Part shown: positions 10,145 to 19,120 of the stretch, piece by piece
Layout of the letters: each line of letters opens with the position of its first letter
How positions within the stretch are numbered: the first letter of the stretch is position 1
Program-made: the position numbers and the translations under genes
NCBI GenBank assembly: GCA_027484405.1
Contig: JAIXTA010000141.1
Coordinates: 1-64,000 of the forward strand
DNA from: Burkholderiales bacterium
GTDB lineage: Bacteria > Pseudomonadota > Gammaproteobacteria > Burkholderiales > Burkholderiaceae_C
Length of the DNA stretch: 64,000 nt
Direction of reading: 5' to 3'
Notes under the pieces: generated by a model
What the model saw: only the letters and a program-made list of their open reading frames with translations
What the model was told of the DNA's origin: nothing
The model's database searches: none

Positions 10145-11950
10145 ATGTCCGCACCCAAGCCCGACCCCGCCCCACCCCACAAGCTGCCCGTGCTGCGCGC
10201 GTTGCTGCCCTTCATCCGGCCGTATCGGGCACGTGTGCTTCTCGCCGGCGTGTTCCTGGTCATCACGGCGCTGGCGGCGCTGGTGCTGCCGGTGATGCTC
10301 AAGCAGGTGATCGACCAGGGCTTTGCGCCCGCCCTGCAGCATGGCGACACGAGCTACCTCAAGACCACGCTGTGGGGTCTGGCGATCGTGGGCATCGTGA
10401 TGAGCCTGGGCGGCGGCGCACGCTTCATGATCGTGACCTGGCTGGGCGAGCGCGTGGTCAGCGACATCCGCAGCGCCGTCTATGCGCGCCTGCTGCAGCA
10501 GCCACCGGCGTTCTATGAAAGCCTCAAGACCGGCGAGGTGCTGAGCCGCCTGACCACGGACACCACGCTGATCCAGACCCTGGTGGGCTCCAGCCTCTCG
10601 ATGGGCCTGCGCAATGTCATCACCCTGGTCGGCGCGGTCATCATGCTCCTGATCGGCCACACCAAGACCACGCTGATCGTGCTGACCATGATCGCGGCCA
10701 TGATCGGCATCGTCATGCTGTTCTCGCGCCGCGTGCGCAAGTTGAGCCGCGCCAGCACCGACCGCGTGGCCGACATCTCCAGCCAGGCCGGCGAGACGCT
10801 CAACGCCATGAGCACCGTGCAGGTCATGACGCAGGAGAGCCGCGAGAACCGCCGCTTTGCCGAGCGCGTGGAAGACGCTTTTGCCACCGCCATGAAGCGC
10901 ACCCGGGTGCGCGCCATGCTGATCGTTTTCATCATGCTCGCGTTTCTGGGCGGCATCCTCTGGGGCATCTGGGACGGTGGCAACGCCGTCATTCGCGGCG
11001 ACACCACCTTCGGCCAGCTCTCGCAGTTCGCCATCTATGCGCTCATGGTGGGCAGCGCCGCCGCCGTGCTGGCGGAAGTGTGGGGTGACGCCCTGCGCGC
11101 CGCAGGCGCCAGCGAGCGCCTGGTGGAACTGCTCAGCGCCCAGCCGGGCATCCGTTCACCCGAACGGCCCGCCGCCCTGCCCGCCACCCAGGGCGGCGTG
11201 AGCGTGGCCTTCGATCAGGTGGAATTCGCCTACCCCACCCGGCCCGAACGCAAGGTGCTGCATGCACTGAACTTCAGCGTGAAAGCCGGCGAGCGTGTCG
11301 CGCTGGTGGGGCCCTCCGGCGCCGGCAAGAGCACCGTCTTTGCCCTACTGGCGCGCTTCTACGACGTACAGAGTGGTGCGGTGAAGGTAGCCGGCGTGCC
11401 CGTCACTGAACTCGCTCTGGATGATCTGCGCCGCCTCATCAGCGTGGTGCCGCAGGAGCCGGTGATCTTCTCGGACAACGCGCTGGAGAACATCCGCTAT
11501 GGCCGCCCGGAGGCCAGCGAAGCCGAGGTCATCGCCGCAGCACGAGCGGCACAAGCGCACGACTTCATCAGCCAACTGCCCGAGGGCTACCAGACCTATC
11601 TGGGCGAGCGCGGCGTGCGCCTCAGTGGCGGTCAGAAGCAGCGCATCGCCATTGCCCGCGCCATCCTGCGCGACGCGCCCCTGCTGCTGCTGGACGAAGC
11701 CACCAGCGCGCTGGACGCCGAGAGCGAACAGGCCGTGCAACAGGCGCTCGAAGTCGCCATGCAAGGCCGCACCACACTGGTCATCGCCCACCGCTTGTCC
11801 ACCATCCAGAACGCCGACCGCATCCTCGTCTTCGAAGACGGGCGCGTGGTGGAAAGCGGCGCGCATGCCCAGCTGGTCGAGGCCGGCGGGCTGTATGCGC
11901 GGCTGGCGGCGCTGCAGAGTTTGGCGGAGGGGCGGCGAGCGGAGCGGTGA
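10145..11950 (+). CDS. MsbA/LmrA-like ABC exporter (fused permease-ATPase)
   Basis: 601 aa. Residues ca. 20-330 form a type I exporter membrane domain of about six segments (RVLLAGVFLVITALAALVLP, LWGLAIVGIVMSLGGG, VITLVGAVIMLLIGH and others). The C-terminal nucleotide-binding domain has Walker A GPSGAGKST (389-397), Q-loop VVPQEPVIF, signature LSGGQKQRIAIARAIL, Walker B LLLLDEATSALDAES and H-switch VIAHRLSTI. It works as a homodimer pumping hydrophobic compounds or lipids outward. Length fits the heterogeneous multidrug/lipid half-transporter family. Nothing nearby (no lpxK, no HlyD partner) supports calling it msbA. The gene stands alone between the two inverted-repeat elements and so probably has its own transcript. 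Confidence 0.92.
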   Translation: MSAPKPDPAPPHKLPVLRALLPFIRPYRARVLLAGVFLVITALAALVLPVMLKQVIDQGFAPALQHGDTSYLKTTLWGLAIVGIVMSLGGGARFMIVTWLGERVVSDIRSAVYARLLQQPPAFYESLKTGEVLSRLTTDTTLIQTLVGSSLSMGLRNVITLVGAVIMLLIGHTKTTLIVLTMIAAMIGIVMLFSRRVRKLSRASTDRVADISSQAGETLNAMSTVQVMTQESRENRRFAERVEDAFATAMKRTRVRAMLIVFIMLAFLGGILWGIWDGGNAVIRGDTTFGQLSQFAIYALMVGSAAAVLAEVWGDALRAAGASERLVELLSAQPGIRSPERPAALPATQGGVSVAFDQVEFAYPTRPERKVLHALNFSVKAGERVALVGPSGAGKSTVFALLARFYDVQSGAVKVAGVPVTELALDDLRRLISVVPQEPVIFSDNALENIRYGRPEASEAEVIAAARAAQAHDFISQLPEGYQTYLGERGVRLSGGQKQRIAIARAILRDAPLLLLDEATSALDAESEQAVQQALEVAMQGRTTLVIAHRLSTIQNADRILVFEDGRVVESGAHAQLVEAGGLYARLAALQSLAEGRRAER

Positions 11951-11961
11951 CGCGCGCTTCA

Positions 11962-12107
11962 GAAAAGCTTTTGGGGCCACAGATCCACACAGATGAAACC
12001 CGATTGAGACCAGCCACCACGCTGGCGCGCTTGCAATGGTGCCCCACACAGTGCGAACGCTTTTGTCGGTGTTCATCTGTGGCCATCTGTGGCCGCAATA
12101 GCTTTTC
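11962..12107. repeat. Inverted-repeat element 2, related to element 1
   Basis: The left arm begins GAAAAGCTTTTGGGGCCACAG (11962) and the right arm ends with the complementary CTGTGGCC...AGCTTTTC (12107). Inside, the CACAGATGAA and GTTCATCTGTGGCCATCTG blocks match the arms of the 9977-10115 element with a few mismatches. The spacer is about the same length but diverged. Right end abuts hairpin repeat copy B. Confidence 0.75.
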
Positions 12108-12164
12108 CGCTTGTTCGGCGCGCCTTTCCAGCCATTTCGGCCTGGAAAACCGCATGAATGCTGG
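12101..12164 (+). repeat. Intergenic hairpin repeat, copy B
   Basis: TTTTCCGCTTGTTC, then stem-loop TTTCCAGCCATTTCGGCCTG continuing GAAA, and tail CCGCATGAATGCTGG. It aligns along its length with copies A and D. Located just downstream of the ksgA stop (on the other strand) and of inverted-repeat element 2. Confidence 0.6.
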
Positions 12165-12186
12165 ATCCAGCTAGCGAACTGCGGTC

Positions 12187-12954
12187 TCAGGCGCCGCGCT
12201 GCGTGTGCGCCAGCAACGCCAGCCACTGATCAAGCGGCACTTCCTCGGCACGCGCCGTGGGCGCAATGCCCACGGCTTCCAGCGCAGCCTCCTGCCCGGC
12301 CAGCGTGTTGCGCAGCATCTTGCGGCGCTGGCTGAAGGCCTGGGCCAGCAGCTTTTCGAGTGCGGGGAAGTCGATGCCAGCGACCTCGTCGGTCTTCTTG
12401 GGGATCATGCGCACCACGGCGGAGTCCACCTTGGGGGCGGGGTCGAAGCTCTCGGGCGGCACGTCCAGCAGCAGCTCCATCCAGTAGCGCGCCTGCAGCA
12501 TGACGGAGAGCCGCCCGTACTCCTTGCTGCCGGCCTCGCCCACCATGCGCTCGACCACTTCCTTTTGCAGCATGAAGTGCTGATCGACCACGCGATCAGC
12601 AAATCGCATGAGGTGAAACAGCAACGGCGAGGAGATGTTGTACGGCAGGTTGCCGACGATGCGCAGGGGCTGCGGGCTCACGCTGGCGAAGTCGAATTCG
12701 AGCGCGTCACCCTCGTGCACCGTGAGCTTGCCGTCGAAGCGGCGGCGCAGTTCAGCGGCCAGGTCCCGGTCGATCTCCACGGCGTGCATGTGGCCGAGCA
12801 CGTCGAGCAGCGGGCGCGTGAGTGCGGCCTGGCCGGGGCCGATCTCGATCATCACCTCGCCCGCCTGCGGGCGGATGGCGCGCACGATGGCGTGGATGAT
12901 GCCGTCGTCCGTGAGGAAGTTCTGGCCGAAGCGTTTGCGGGCAATGTGCTTCAT
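12187..12954 (-). CDS. ksgA: 16S rRNA adenine dimethyltransferase (KsgA/RsmA)
   Basis: 255 aa, normal family length. It dimethylates two adjacent adenosines in the 3' terminal helix of 16S rRNA during 30S maturation, using SAM. Visible motifs: KRFGQNFL (7-14), SAM-binding [11 protein letters not shown] (37-46), acidic [11 protein letters not shown], and the catalytic N-x-P-Y-type motif [12 protein letters not shown] (102-113). The C-terminal helical domain includes [12 protein letters not shown]. Its ATG overlaps the pdxA stop (ATGA), so it is translated from the pdxA-ksgA message, a conserved arrangement in proteobacteria. Confidence 0.97.
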   Translation of the reverse strand: MKHIARKRFGQNFLTDDGIIHAIVRAIRPQAGEVMIEIGPGQAALTRPLLDVLGHMHAVEIDRDLAAELRRRFDGKLTVHEGDALEFDFASVSPQPLRIVGNLPYNISSPLLFHLMRFADRVVDQHFMLQKEVVERMVGEAGSKEYGRLSVMLQARYWMELLLDVPPESFDPAPKVDSAVVRMIPKKTDEVAGIDFPALEKLLAQAFSQRRKMLRNTLAGQEAALEAVGIAPTARAEEVPLDQWLALLAHTQRGA

Positions 12955-13910
12955 GCGCGCACGCTCCTGGTCGCACCGCGCTGGGCGCGCACCATGGCGG
13001 CGGCGGCGTTCACGGCTTCGAGCAGGCTGCCTTCATCGGCCACGCCCTGGCCGGCAATGTCCAGCGCCGTGCCATGGTCCACGCTGGTGCGGATGATGGG
13101 CAGGCCCAGGGTGACGTTGATGCCATGGCCGAAGCTGGCGAACTTGAGTGTGGGCAGGCCCTGGTCGTGATACATGGCCAGCACGCAGTCCACGTCTTTC
13201 AGGATGCGCGGCTGGAACACCGTGTCGGCCGGCCAGGGGCCGGTCACCACCAGCCCGACGGCGCTTGCGGCATCGATGGCCGGGGTAATGATCTCGATCT
13301 CCTCGCGGCCCATGTGACCGCTCTCGCCAGCGTGCGGATTCAGCCCGCAGACCGCAATGCGCGGTGTAGCGATGCCGAACTTGCGGCGCAGGTCGGCATC
13401 AATGATGCGCAGGGTCTGCAGCAGGCTGTCCACGGTCAAGGTGGCGGCCACGCGGGCCAGGGGCAGGTGCGTGGTGGCCAGTGCCACGCGCAGGCCGCCG
13501 CCGGCCAGCAGCATGACCACCCGCTCGGTGCCGGTCTGCTCGGCCAAGAACTCGGTGTGGCCGGTGAAGGGGATGCCCGCGTCGTTGATGACGGACTTGG
13601 CCACCGGGCAGGTGACCATCGCATCAGCTTCGTCGCGTGCAATCAGGTCCAGCCCGCGGCGCAGGGTGTTGAGCACATAGGCGCCGTTGCTGGCATCCAG
13701 CTGGCCGGGATGGACTGGCGCCAGGAGCGACACATCGGAGATCTTCAGCCGCGCGTGAGGTGCAAAGCGCGCCGCGTTCTGTTCGAGCAGCAGGCGGTCA
13801 CCCACAAGAATCAGATCGACGTTTGCAGGCGCGCGCGCCAGCAGCTTGGCCGCGATCTCGGGGCCGATGCCCGCAGGCTCACCCGTGGTGATCGCCAGAC
13901 GCGGCTTCAT
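12951..13910 (-). CDS. pdxA: 4-hydroxythreonine-4-phosphate dehydrogenase PdxA
   Basis: 319 aa. Oxidises 4-phosphohydroxy-L-threonine with NAD(P) in de novo pyridoxal phosphate synthesis; cytoplasmic, metal dependent. Family landmarks: [18 protein letters not shown] at the N-terminus, [29 protein letters not shown], and metal-ligand region [17 protein letters not shown]. The C-terminus has [18 protein letters not shown], typical of the family. Sits between surA (53 bp upstream) and ksgA (4-nt overlap), the usual lptD-surA-pdxA-ksgA order. Confidence 0.97.
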   Translation of the reverse strand: MKPRLAITTGEPAGIGPEIAAKLLARAPANVDLILVGDRLLLEQNAARFAPHARLKISDVSLLAPVHPGQLDASNGAYVLNTLRRGLDLIARDEADAMVTCPVAKSVINDAGIPFTGHTEFLAEQTGTERVVMLLAGGGLRVALATTHLPLARVAATLTVDSLLQTLRIIDADLRRKFGIATPRIAVCGLNPHAGESGHMGREEIEIITPAIDAASAVGLVVTGPWPADTVFQPRILKDVDCVLAMYHDQGLPTLKFASFGHGINVTLGLPIIRTSVDHGTALDIAGQGVADEGSLLEAVNAAAAMVRAQRGATRSVRA

Positions 13911-13963
13911 CGCACGGGGCGGCCGGGTTCAGCGGCGCTCAAGACATGCAGCCGCAGGGCGGC

Positions 13964-15355
13964 TCAGCGCGCGGCCGGCGCGGGCGCTGCGGCTGTGGCT
14001 GCAGCGGCCTCAAGCCGGTTCTCGACATAGGTCCGGTCGCGAACCAGGCGGGCCCAGTCGACATACTGCTCTTCGACCTTGCGGTCGCGCAGGAGATTGC
14101 GGGCCAGCTGACGCTGCTTCTCGACCGGGATGGCGCGCTTGGCGCGGTCGGTCACTTCGAGGATGTGCCAGCCGAACTGGCTGCGGAAGGGTTGCGAGAC
14201 CTCGCCGGGGCGCGACTGGTTCATCACGCTTTCGAACTCGGGCACCATGTCGCCGGACATGGCCCAGCCCAGGTCGCCGCCCTGCGCGGCGCTGCCGTCG
14301 GCCGAGAAGGTCTTGGCCAGCTCTTCGAAGGTGGCCTGCTTGTTGACGATGCGATCACGGATGGCGCTCAGGCGGCGCTGCGCCTCGGTCTCGTTCACCT
14401 CGGGCGTGACGCGCAGCAGGATGTGGCGCACCTTGGTCTGCACCGCCTCGGCGTTGGCCGAGCCACCCGAGCCGGCCGCGCGGCGGCCCAGCAGCTTGAG
14501 CACATGGAAGCCAGCGCCACTTTGCACAGGGGCAGACAGCTCGCCTGCGCGCAGGCCCGCCACCGTCTTGGTGAAGAGTTCCGGGATGCGGTCGGTGGTG
14601 CGCCAGCCCATTTCACCGCCCTTGTCGGCCTCGGCACCTGCGGAGTTGGCACGGGCGAGCTGCGCAAAGTCGGCGCCGCCACGGGCCTGCTCGAACAGGG
14701 CCTGGGCACGCTCACGGGCCGCCGCAATATCGGCGGCCGCTTCGCTCTTGGGGCGGATCAGGATCTGGGCCAGATTGAGCTCGGTCTCGCCGGCAGCTGC
14801 ACCGCTTTCCTGGGCCAGAAAGGCGTCGACCTCCGCCTCGGAGACGTTGATCTTGCTGTCCACCTCGCGCTCGCGGGCACGGAAGATGGTGATTTCCTCG
14901 CGCAGGTCGCGGCGGAAGCGGGGCACGTCCATGCCCTCGCGCTCCAGACGCTGGCGAAAGCCCTCCACGCTCAGGCCGTTCTGGCGCGCGATGTTGGCAA
15001 AGGCGGTGTCCACCGTGCCGTCATCCACGCGGATGCCGTTCTCGCGGGCCCACTGCACGATGGAGCGATCGGTGATCGCGCGCTCGAGCACCTGGCGTTC
15101 GAGCAGATCCCGTGCGGGCAGCGCGGTGCCCTGCTGCTGCAATTGCAGCTCGGCGTTGCGCACCCGCTGGGACAGCTCACGGCGGGTGATGACCTCGGTG
15201 CCGACCACGGCCACGATGCTGTCTGCCGCCACGCGCTGCGCGGCCGGCGGCGTGCTGATCTGGGTGGACACCTGGGTCTGCGCCTGCACGGGCACAAGCA
15301 GCGCGGCAGACAGGGTGGCAACAACGGCCAGGAGCGCACTCAGGGGTGCGGTCAT
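13964..15355 (-). CDS. surA: Periplasmic chaperone / peptidyl-prolyl isomerase SurA
   Basis: 463 aa from the ATG at 15355 (MTAPLSALLAVVATLSAALL), which overlaps the lptD stop as ATGA; an ATG six codons upstream (15373) is the alternative. The 560-aa track ORF is over-extended into lptD sequence. A signal peptide ending near VQA is followed by the SurA N-domain (IVAVVGTEVITRRELSQRV), then two parvulin PPIase repeats (LAQILIRPKSEA... and VRHILLRVTPEVNE..., each ending in an F-H-x-L/I-E/K type motif such as GFHVLKLL and GWHILEV). SurA chaperones outer-membrane beta-barrels to the BAM complex, LptD being a well-known client, which fits the operon. Confidence 0.95.
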   Translation of the reverse strand: MTAPLSALLAVVATLSAALLVPVQAQTQVSTQISTPPAAQRVAADSIVAVVGTEVITRRELSQRVRNAELQLQQQGTALPARDLLERQVLERAITDRSIVQWARENGIRVDDGTVDTAFANIARQNGLSVEGFRQRLEREGMDVPRFRRDLREEITIFRAREREVDSKINVSEAEVDAFLAQESGAAAGETELNLAQILIRPKSEAAADIAAARERAQALFEQARGGADFAQLARANSAGAEADKGGEMGWRTTDRIPELFTKTVAGLRAGELSAPVQSGAGFHVLKLLGRRAAGSGGSANAEAVQTKVRHILLRVTPEVNETEAQRRLSAIRDRIVNKQATFEELAKTFSADGSAAQGGDLGWAMSGDMVPEFESVMNQSRPGEVSQPFRSQFGWHILEVTDRAKRAIPVEKQRQLARNLLRDRKVEEQYVDWARLVRDRTYVENRLEAAAATAAAPAPAAR

Positions 15356-17775
15356 TCGGTGCGAGACGACCATGATCTTTGCGAATCGAGTTTGCTGTAG
15401 CCGGGGATGCTGCGCTTGAGCAGGGAAAGCGGATCGGTGCCGATGCCGCCGAGACCGGACAACTCCAGCTGGAAGAACAGGGAATTGTTGGACTGGCCGG
15501 TTGCCGTGGCGTAGCGGTTCACCACCAGACGGGCCACCCAGCAGTCGGCATCGTACTCCACGCCCAGCAGCGACTCGGGGCTGCGCTTCTCGCGGATGGA
15601 GTAGTTCCAGCGCGCCACGCCGTAGAAGCGTCCGCCAAGCTGCCACTGGGTGCTGAACTCGAACTGTTCGAGCAGCTCGCGCTGGTAGCGATAGGTCAGG
15701 TTCAGGATGTTGCGTTCGGCCGGTGAATAGCGCACGCCCACGGCCGAGCGCACCGCCGTGTTGTCGCGCGAATTGAGCTGCACGCTGGTATCCAGCGCCC
15801 AGGCCTGGGATACGCGGCCCGCCGCCGACAGCAGCAGGTCCGAGGAGCGCAGTACCGGCAGATTGGTGCCCGGCACGTCCACCCGCGGGGTCTCGAAGTT
15901 GAAGCGCTTGCCCACCTGCAGGCGCAGGCGCTCCAGGCCGGTGGCCGGGTCGCTGTAGCGGCTGGTCAGGGCCATGGTGAGCGCATCGGCGTCGCTGATG
16001 CGGTCATTGCCCGAGAAGCGGTTGGGCGAGAACAGCTGGGCAAAGCCGAAGTCTGTGGCCGCAGAATCGAAGTTGGGCAGCGCGTTCTGATCCCGATAGG
16101 GCACGCGCAGATAGAACAGGCGCGGCTCGAGCGTCTGGCGCAGGTGTGGCGCGAACAGGCCCTGCTCGCGCTCGAACACGAGACCGGTGTCGATCGACAG
16201 CAGCGGCACATTGCGGCTGGCGCTGCGCGGGCTGCCGGCCGAGCCGGGGATGACGCCCGGCGTTTCGAGCTGGCCATAGCGCGTCATGTTCAGCGCCAGG
16301 CGCGGCCGGATGAAGTAGCCCGGCTCGACGATCGGGTACTCGAGCGCCGGCTGCAGGTAGGCACGCCAGCCTTCAGTCAGCGTGGGATGCTTGAAGCGCG
16401 TGAACTCGGCATTGGCCGTGGCCACGAAGCCGGCGACATCCGCGCGGTAGTAGTTGAAGTTGAGCTGCGGCTCGCGCCAGTAGGCCGCCTGCACGGGTGC
16501 CAGCGGGTCCTGCAGGGTCTGGAACTGCTGGACACGGGCGCTTACGTTCCACCAGGGGCGCGTGTAGCTCAGGAAGCCTTCGCGCGGCAGAAACAGGGTG
16601 TTGATGTTGCCGACGTTGCGGGCCACATCGGCAAAGTACTGGTCGTCCGACACCTTCTGGTAGCGCCAGCCACCACGCCACTCGCGGTTGAACTCCGGCT
16701 GCCAGCTGTGCTCGGCGTCGACCAGCCAGCGCTGACGGCCGGCCTGCTCGTCGCGCGGCAGCCACTCGGTGCGCACCGTCCCTGCGAACGAGGGTTCGAG
16801 GTAGCGCGCCAGTCCGCCCAGCAGCACGCCGCGCCGGGTCATGAGCCGCGGCTCGAAGGTGAAGTCGCGGTTCGGGGCGATGTTCCAGTAGATCGGCACC
16901 GTCACATCCAGGCCGGTGCGCGTGGTGATGCCCAACGAGGGCGGCAGAAAGCCGCTGGCGCGCTCGTCGTCCACCGGGAAGGGCATGTAGGGTGCGGCCA
17001 GGATGGGCGTGCCCTTGAAGTAGAGCTTGGCTCCGCGTGCCTCACCCTCGCCCTCGATCTGGTCGATGGTGATCTCGCGCGCCTTGAGCACCCAGGAGTC
17101 GTCACCCGGGCGGCAGGTGGTGTATTCGGCACCGAGCATGCGCGTGACCTGCTGGGCCAGCAGCTCGATGCGATCGGCCTTGCCGCGCCCGCCGATGCGA
17201 CCGTAGGTGATCTGCGGCTGCTCGACCACGCCCGTGTTGGCCAGCAGCTCGAGCTGCGCACGCGGAGTGAGCAGGGTGTCCTTGCCCTCGGGCGAAATGC
17301 GCTCGATCCTGGCCGGGCTGCCGGTGATGATGACCTGATCGGGCACGACGAGGTAGTCGATCAGATCGGCGCTGAGGACCAGGTCGTTCCTGGACAGGCG
17401 CGCGTCGCCGCTCAGGCGCAGGTTGAAGTCCAGGCGCCCGGTGATCTCGCGGCCTTCCACCACCATGGGTGCGTTCGGGTCCTGCTTGCCTGCGCCCGAC
17501 TTGTTGCGCGGCGGCTTGCCCGGCTTGCCGGGGCTGACTTCGCGCACGCCCTGGGCAATGTCCGGTGCCCGCGTGCCCGCTGCGAGCACCGGGCTCAACA
17601 GGCTCTGCGCCTGCGCTGCCTGGCCAAGCACCAGTACCCACCCGGCGGCCGCAAGCGCACGCACCAGCACACGGTGGCGGCGCGGCAGGGTTGCAAGCGG
17701 CTTGCGAGGACTGGAGGACAGGCGAGGCACGAAGACGAGTGCGTTGGCGGGACAGTCAGGGCGCGGGCGCCGCAC
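15352..17775 (-). CDS. lptD: LPS-assembly outer-membrane protein LptD
   Basis: 807 aa, GTG start at 17775. Inserts lipopolysaccharide into the outer leaflet together with the lipoprotein LptE. An N-terminal signal sequence (RALAAAGWVLVLGQAAQAQ, cleavage near residue 56) precedes an OstA-type beta-jellyroll domain (VEGREITGRLDFNLRLSGDA, ITGSPARIER, LLTPRAQLELL). The conserved AEYTTCRPGDDSWVLKA segment and FKGTPILAAPYMPFPVDD come next, followed by a large aromatic beta-barrel to the C-terminus. The long n-region means the real start could lie downstream. First gene of the lptD-surA-pdxA-ksgA operon and divergent from amgK across 120 bp. Confidence 0.95.
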   Translation of the reverse strand: MRRPRPDCPANALVFVPRLSSSPRKPLATLPRRHRVLVRALAAAGWVLVLGQAAQAQSLLSPVLAAGTRAPDIAQGVREVSPGKPGKPPRNKSGAGKQDPNAPMVVEGREITGRLDFNLRLSGDARLSRNDLVLSADLIDYLVVPDQVIITGSPARIERISPEGKDTLLTPRAQLELLANTGVVEQPQITYGRIGGRGKADRIELLAQQVTRMLGAEYTTCRPGDDSWVLKAREITIDQIEGEGEARGAKLYFKGTPILAAPYMPFPVDDERASGFLPPSLGITTRTGLDVTVPIYWNIAPNRDFTFEPRLMTRRGVLLGGLARYLEPSFAGTVRTEWLPRDEQAGRQRWLVDAEHSWQPEFNREWRGGWRYQKVSDDQYFADVARNVGNINTLFLPREGFLSYTRPWWNVSARVQQFQTLQDPLAPVQAAYWREPQLNFNYYRADVAGFVATANAEFTRFKHPTLTEGWRAYLQPALEYPIVEPGYFIRPRLALNMTRYGQLETPGVIPGSAGSPRSASRNVPLLSIDTGLVFEREQGLFAPHLRQTLEPRLFYLRVPYRDQNALPNFDSAATDFGFAQLFSPNRFSGNDRISDADALTMALTSRYSDPATGLERLRLQVGKRFNFETPRVDVPGTNLPVLRSSDLLLSAAGRVSQAWALDTSVQLNSRDNTAVRSAVGVRYSPAERNILNLTYRYQRELLEQFEFSTQWQLGGRFYGVARWNYSIREKRSPESLLGVEYDADCWVARLVVNRYATATGQSNNSLFFQLELSGLGGIGTDPLSLLKRSIPGYSKLDSQRSWSSRTE

Positions 17776-17895
17776 GAGAAGCTTGGAGGCGGCAGGCGCA
17801 CGCTGCGCAGCGCAACAAGGCCGTCGAACGGTCTTGCACCACGCTGCACCGCACGGCGCCGGACCGCCGGAAATGGCCCCGTATCATAGTCGGCC

Positions 17896-18963
17896 ATGTC
17901 GACCCCAATTGCCTCTGGCGCGAGCGCATCCGCCGCTGCCGCAGCCCACTCAGACCCCCGCCTGCCGCTGGTTCAGGCTTTCGTGCAGAGCCATGCGCCC
18001 GCCTACGGCCTGCGTGCCGACACGCTGGCCCCAGCCTCGGCCGATGCCTCGTTCCGGCGCTACTTCCGGGTGCAAGGCGTGGCGGCGAGCTACATCGTCA
18101 TGGATGCGCCGCCCAGCCACGAGGACTGCCGGCCCTTCATCCATGTGGCGCAGCTGTTTGGCGCCACCGGCATCCAGGTGCCGCGCGTGCTGGAGCAGGA
18201 TCTGGCCGGCGGCTTTCTGCTGCTGACCGATCTGGGCCGCCAGACCTACTTGACTGCGCTGCGCAGTGAGGCCGCGTCGGCCAGCGTGCTGTATCTGGAC
18301 GCGCTCAATGCCTTGGTGCAATTGCAGCGCGGCACCGTGCCTGACAGCCTGCCACCCTACGACGCCGAGCGCCTGAAGCGCGAGATGATGCTGTTTCCCG
18401 AGTGGTACCTCGACCGCCACCTCGGCAAGCCGGCCACGGCCGAGCAGATGAAGACGATCGACGCCGCCTTCGACACGATCCTCAAGGTCAACGTGGCCGA
18501 GCCGCAGGTGTATGTGCACCGCGACTACCACTCCCGCAACCTGATGCGCACCGCCGAGCACAACCCCGGCGTGCTCGACTTCCAGGACGCCGTCATCGGG
18601 CCGATGAGCTACGACTTGGTGAGCCTGCTGCGCGACGCCTATATCGAGTGGCCCGAGGAGCAGCAGCTGGACTGGGCCGTGCGCTACTGGGAGCGCGCCC
18701 GCACGGCCGGTCTGCCGGTGCGCGAGGACTTCGGCGACTTCTGGCGCGACTTCGAGATCATGGGCCTGCAGCGCCATCTCAAGGTGCTCGGCATCTTTGC
18801 GCGCCTGTATCACCGCGACGGCAAGGACGGGTATCTGAAGGACATCCCGCTGGTGAGCAAGTACGCCCGGGCCGTGATGGAGCGCTACCGCATCTTCCTG
18901 CCCCTGCTGAAGATCCTCGACGAGGCCGAGGGCTACGCACGGCCGACCGGCTACACCTTCTGA
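17896..18963 (+). CDS. amgK: Cell-wall sugar kinase AmgK (aminoglycoside-phosphotransferase fold)
   Basis: 355 aa. AmgK phosphorylates the anomeric position of MurNAc and GlcNAc released from peptidoglycan, the first step of the recycling route that bypasses MurA/MurB. The phosphotransferase fold is visible: ASFRRYFRVQG near the N-terminus, ASYIVMDAPPSHEDCRPF, catalytic loop VYVHRDYHSRNLM and metal loop GVLDFQDAVIGPMSYDLVSLL. Ten bases separate its stop from a short murU-like ORF, and the intact murU follows. Genomic placement divergent to lptD is the same as in pseudomonads, which supports AmgK over a generic phosphotransferase. The first 25 residues are Ala/Ser-rich and probably disordered. 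Confidence 0.9.
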   Translation: MSTPIASGASASAAAAAHSDPRLPLVQAFVQSHAPAYGLRADTLAPASADASFRRYFRVQGVAASYIVMDAPPSHEDCRPFIHVAQLFGATGIQVPRVLEQDLAGGFLLLTDLGRQTYLTALRSEAASASVLYLDALNALVQLQRGTVPDSLPPYDAERLKREMMLFPEWYLDRHLGKPATAEQMKTIDAAFDTILKVNVAEPQVYVHRDYHSRNLMRTAEHNPGVLDFQDAVIGPMSYDLVSLLRDAYIEWPEEQQLDWAVRYWERARTAGLPVREDFGDFWRDFEIMGLQRHLKVLGIFARLYHRDGKDGYLKDIPLVSKYARAVMERYRIFLPLLKILDEAEGYARPTGYTF

Positions 18964-18973
18964 GAGGCGCGCA

Positions 18974-19120
18974 ATGAAGGCAATGAGTCTTGCTGCGGGG
19001 CGCGGAGAGCGCATGCGGCACGGCCGGGGTTTCGGCAAGCACCGCTTGCCCCCGGCCAAGCGGCCCGCGCCTGCTAGCGCGGGCTCCGTGGCGCACAAAC
19101 TGGAGCTCGCCTGCCGATGA
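18974..19120 (+). pseudogene. 48-codon ORF carrying a degenerate copy of the murU 5' end
   Basis: Too short for the ORF track. It opens MKAMSLAAGRGERMR, matching the first 15 residues of murU (MKAMILAAGRGERMR) at 14 of 15 positions, then runs on with unrelated sequence (HGRGFGKHRLPP...). Over the 45 nt there are 11 differences, 9 of them silent third-position changes. It has a plausible ribosome site (GAGAGG) five bases before the ATG, whereas murU has none. Its TGA overlaps the murU ATG (ATGA), so it could act as a translated leader. Read as a truncated paralogue remnant, possibly co-opted for coupling; see findings. Confidence 0.6.

Noticed and set aside
13946-17889. Long plus-strand ORFs of 484, 429 and 581 aa
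   Set aside because: Opposite surA and lptD, whose translations carry full family motifs; the shadows have none.
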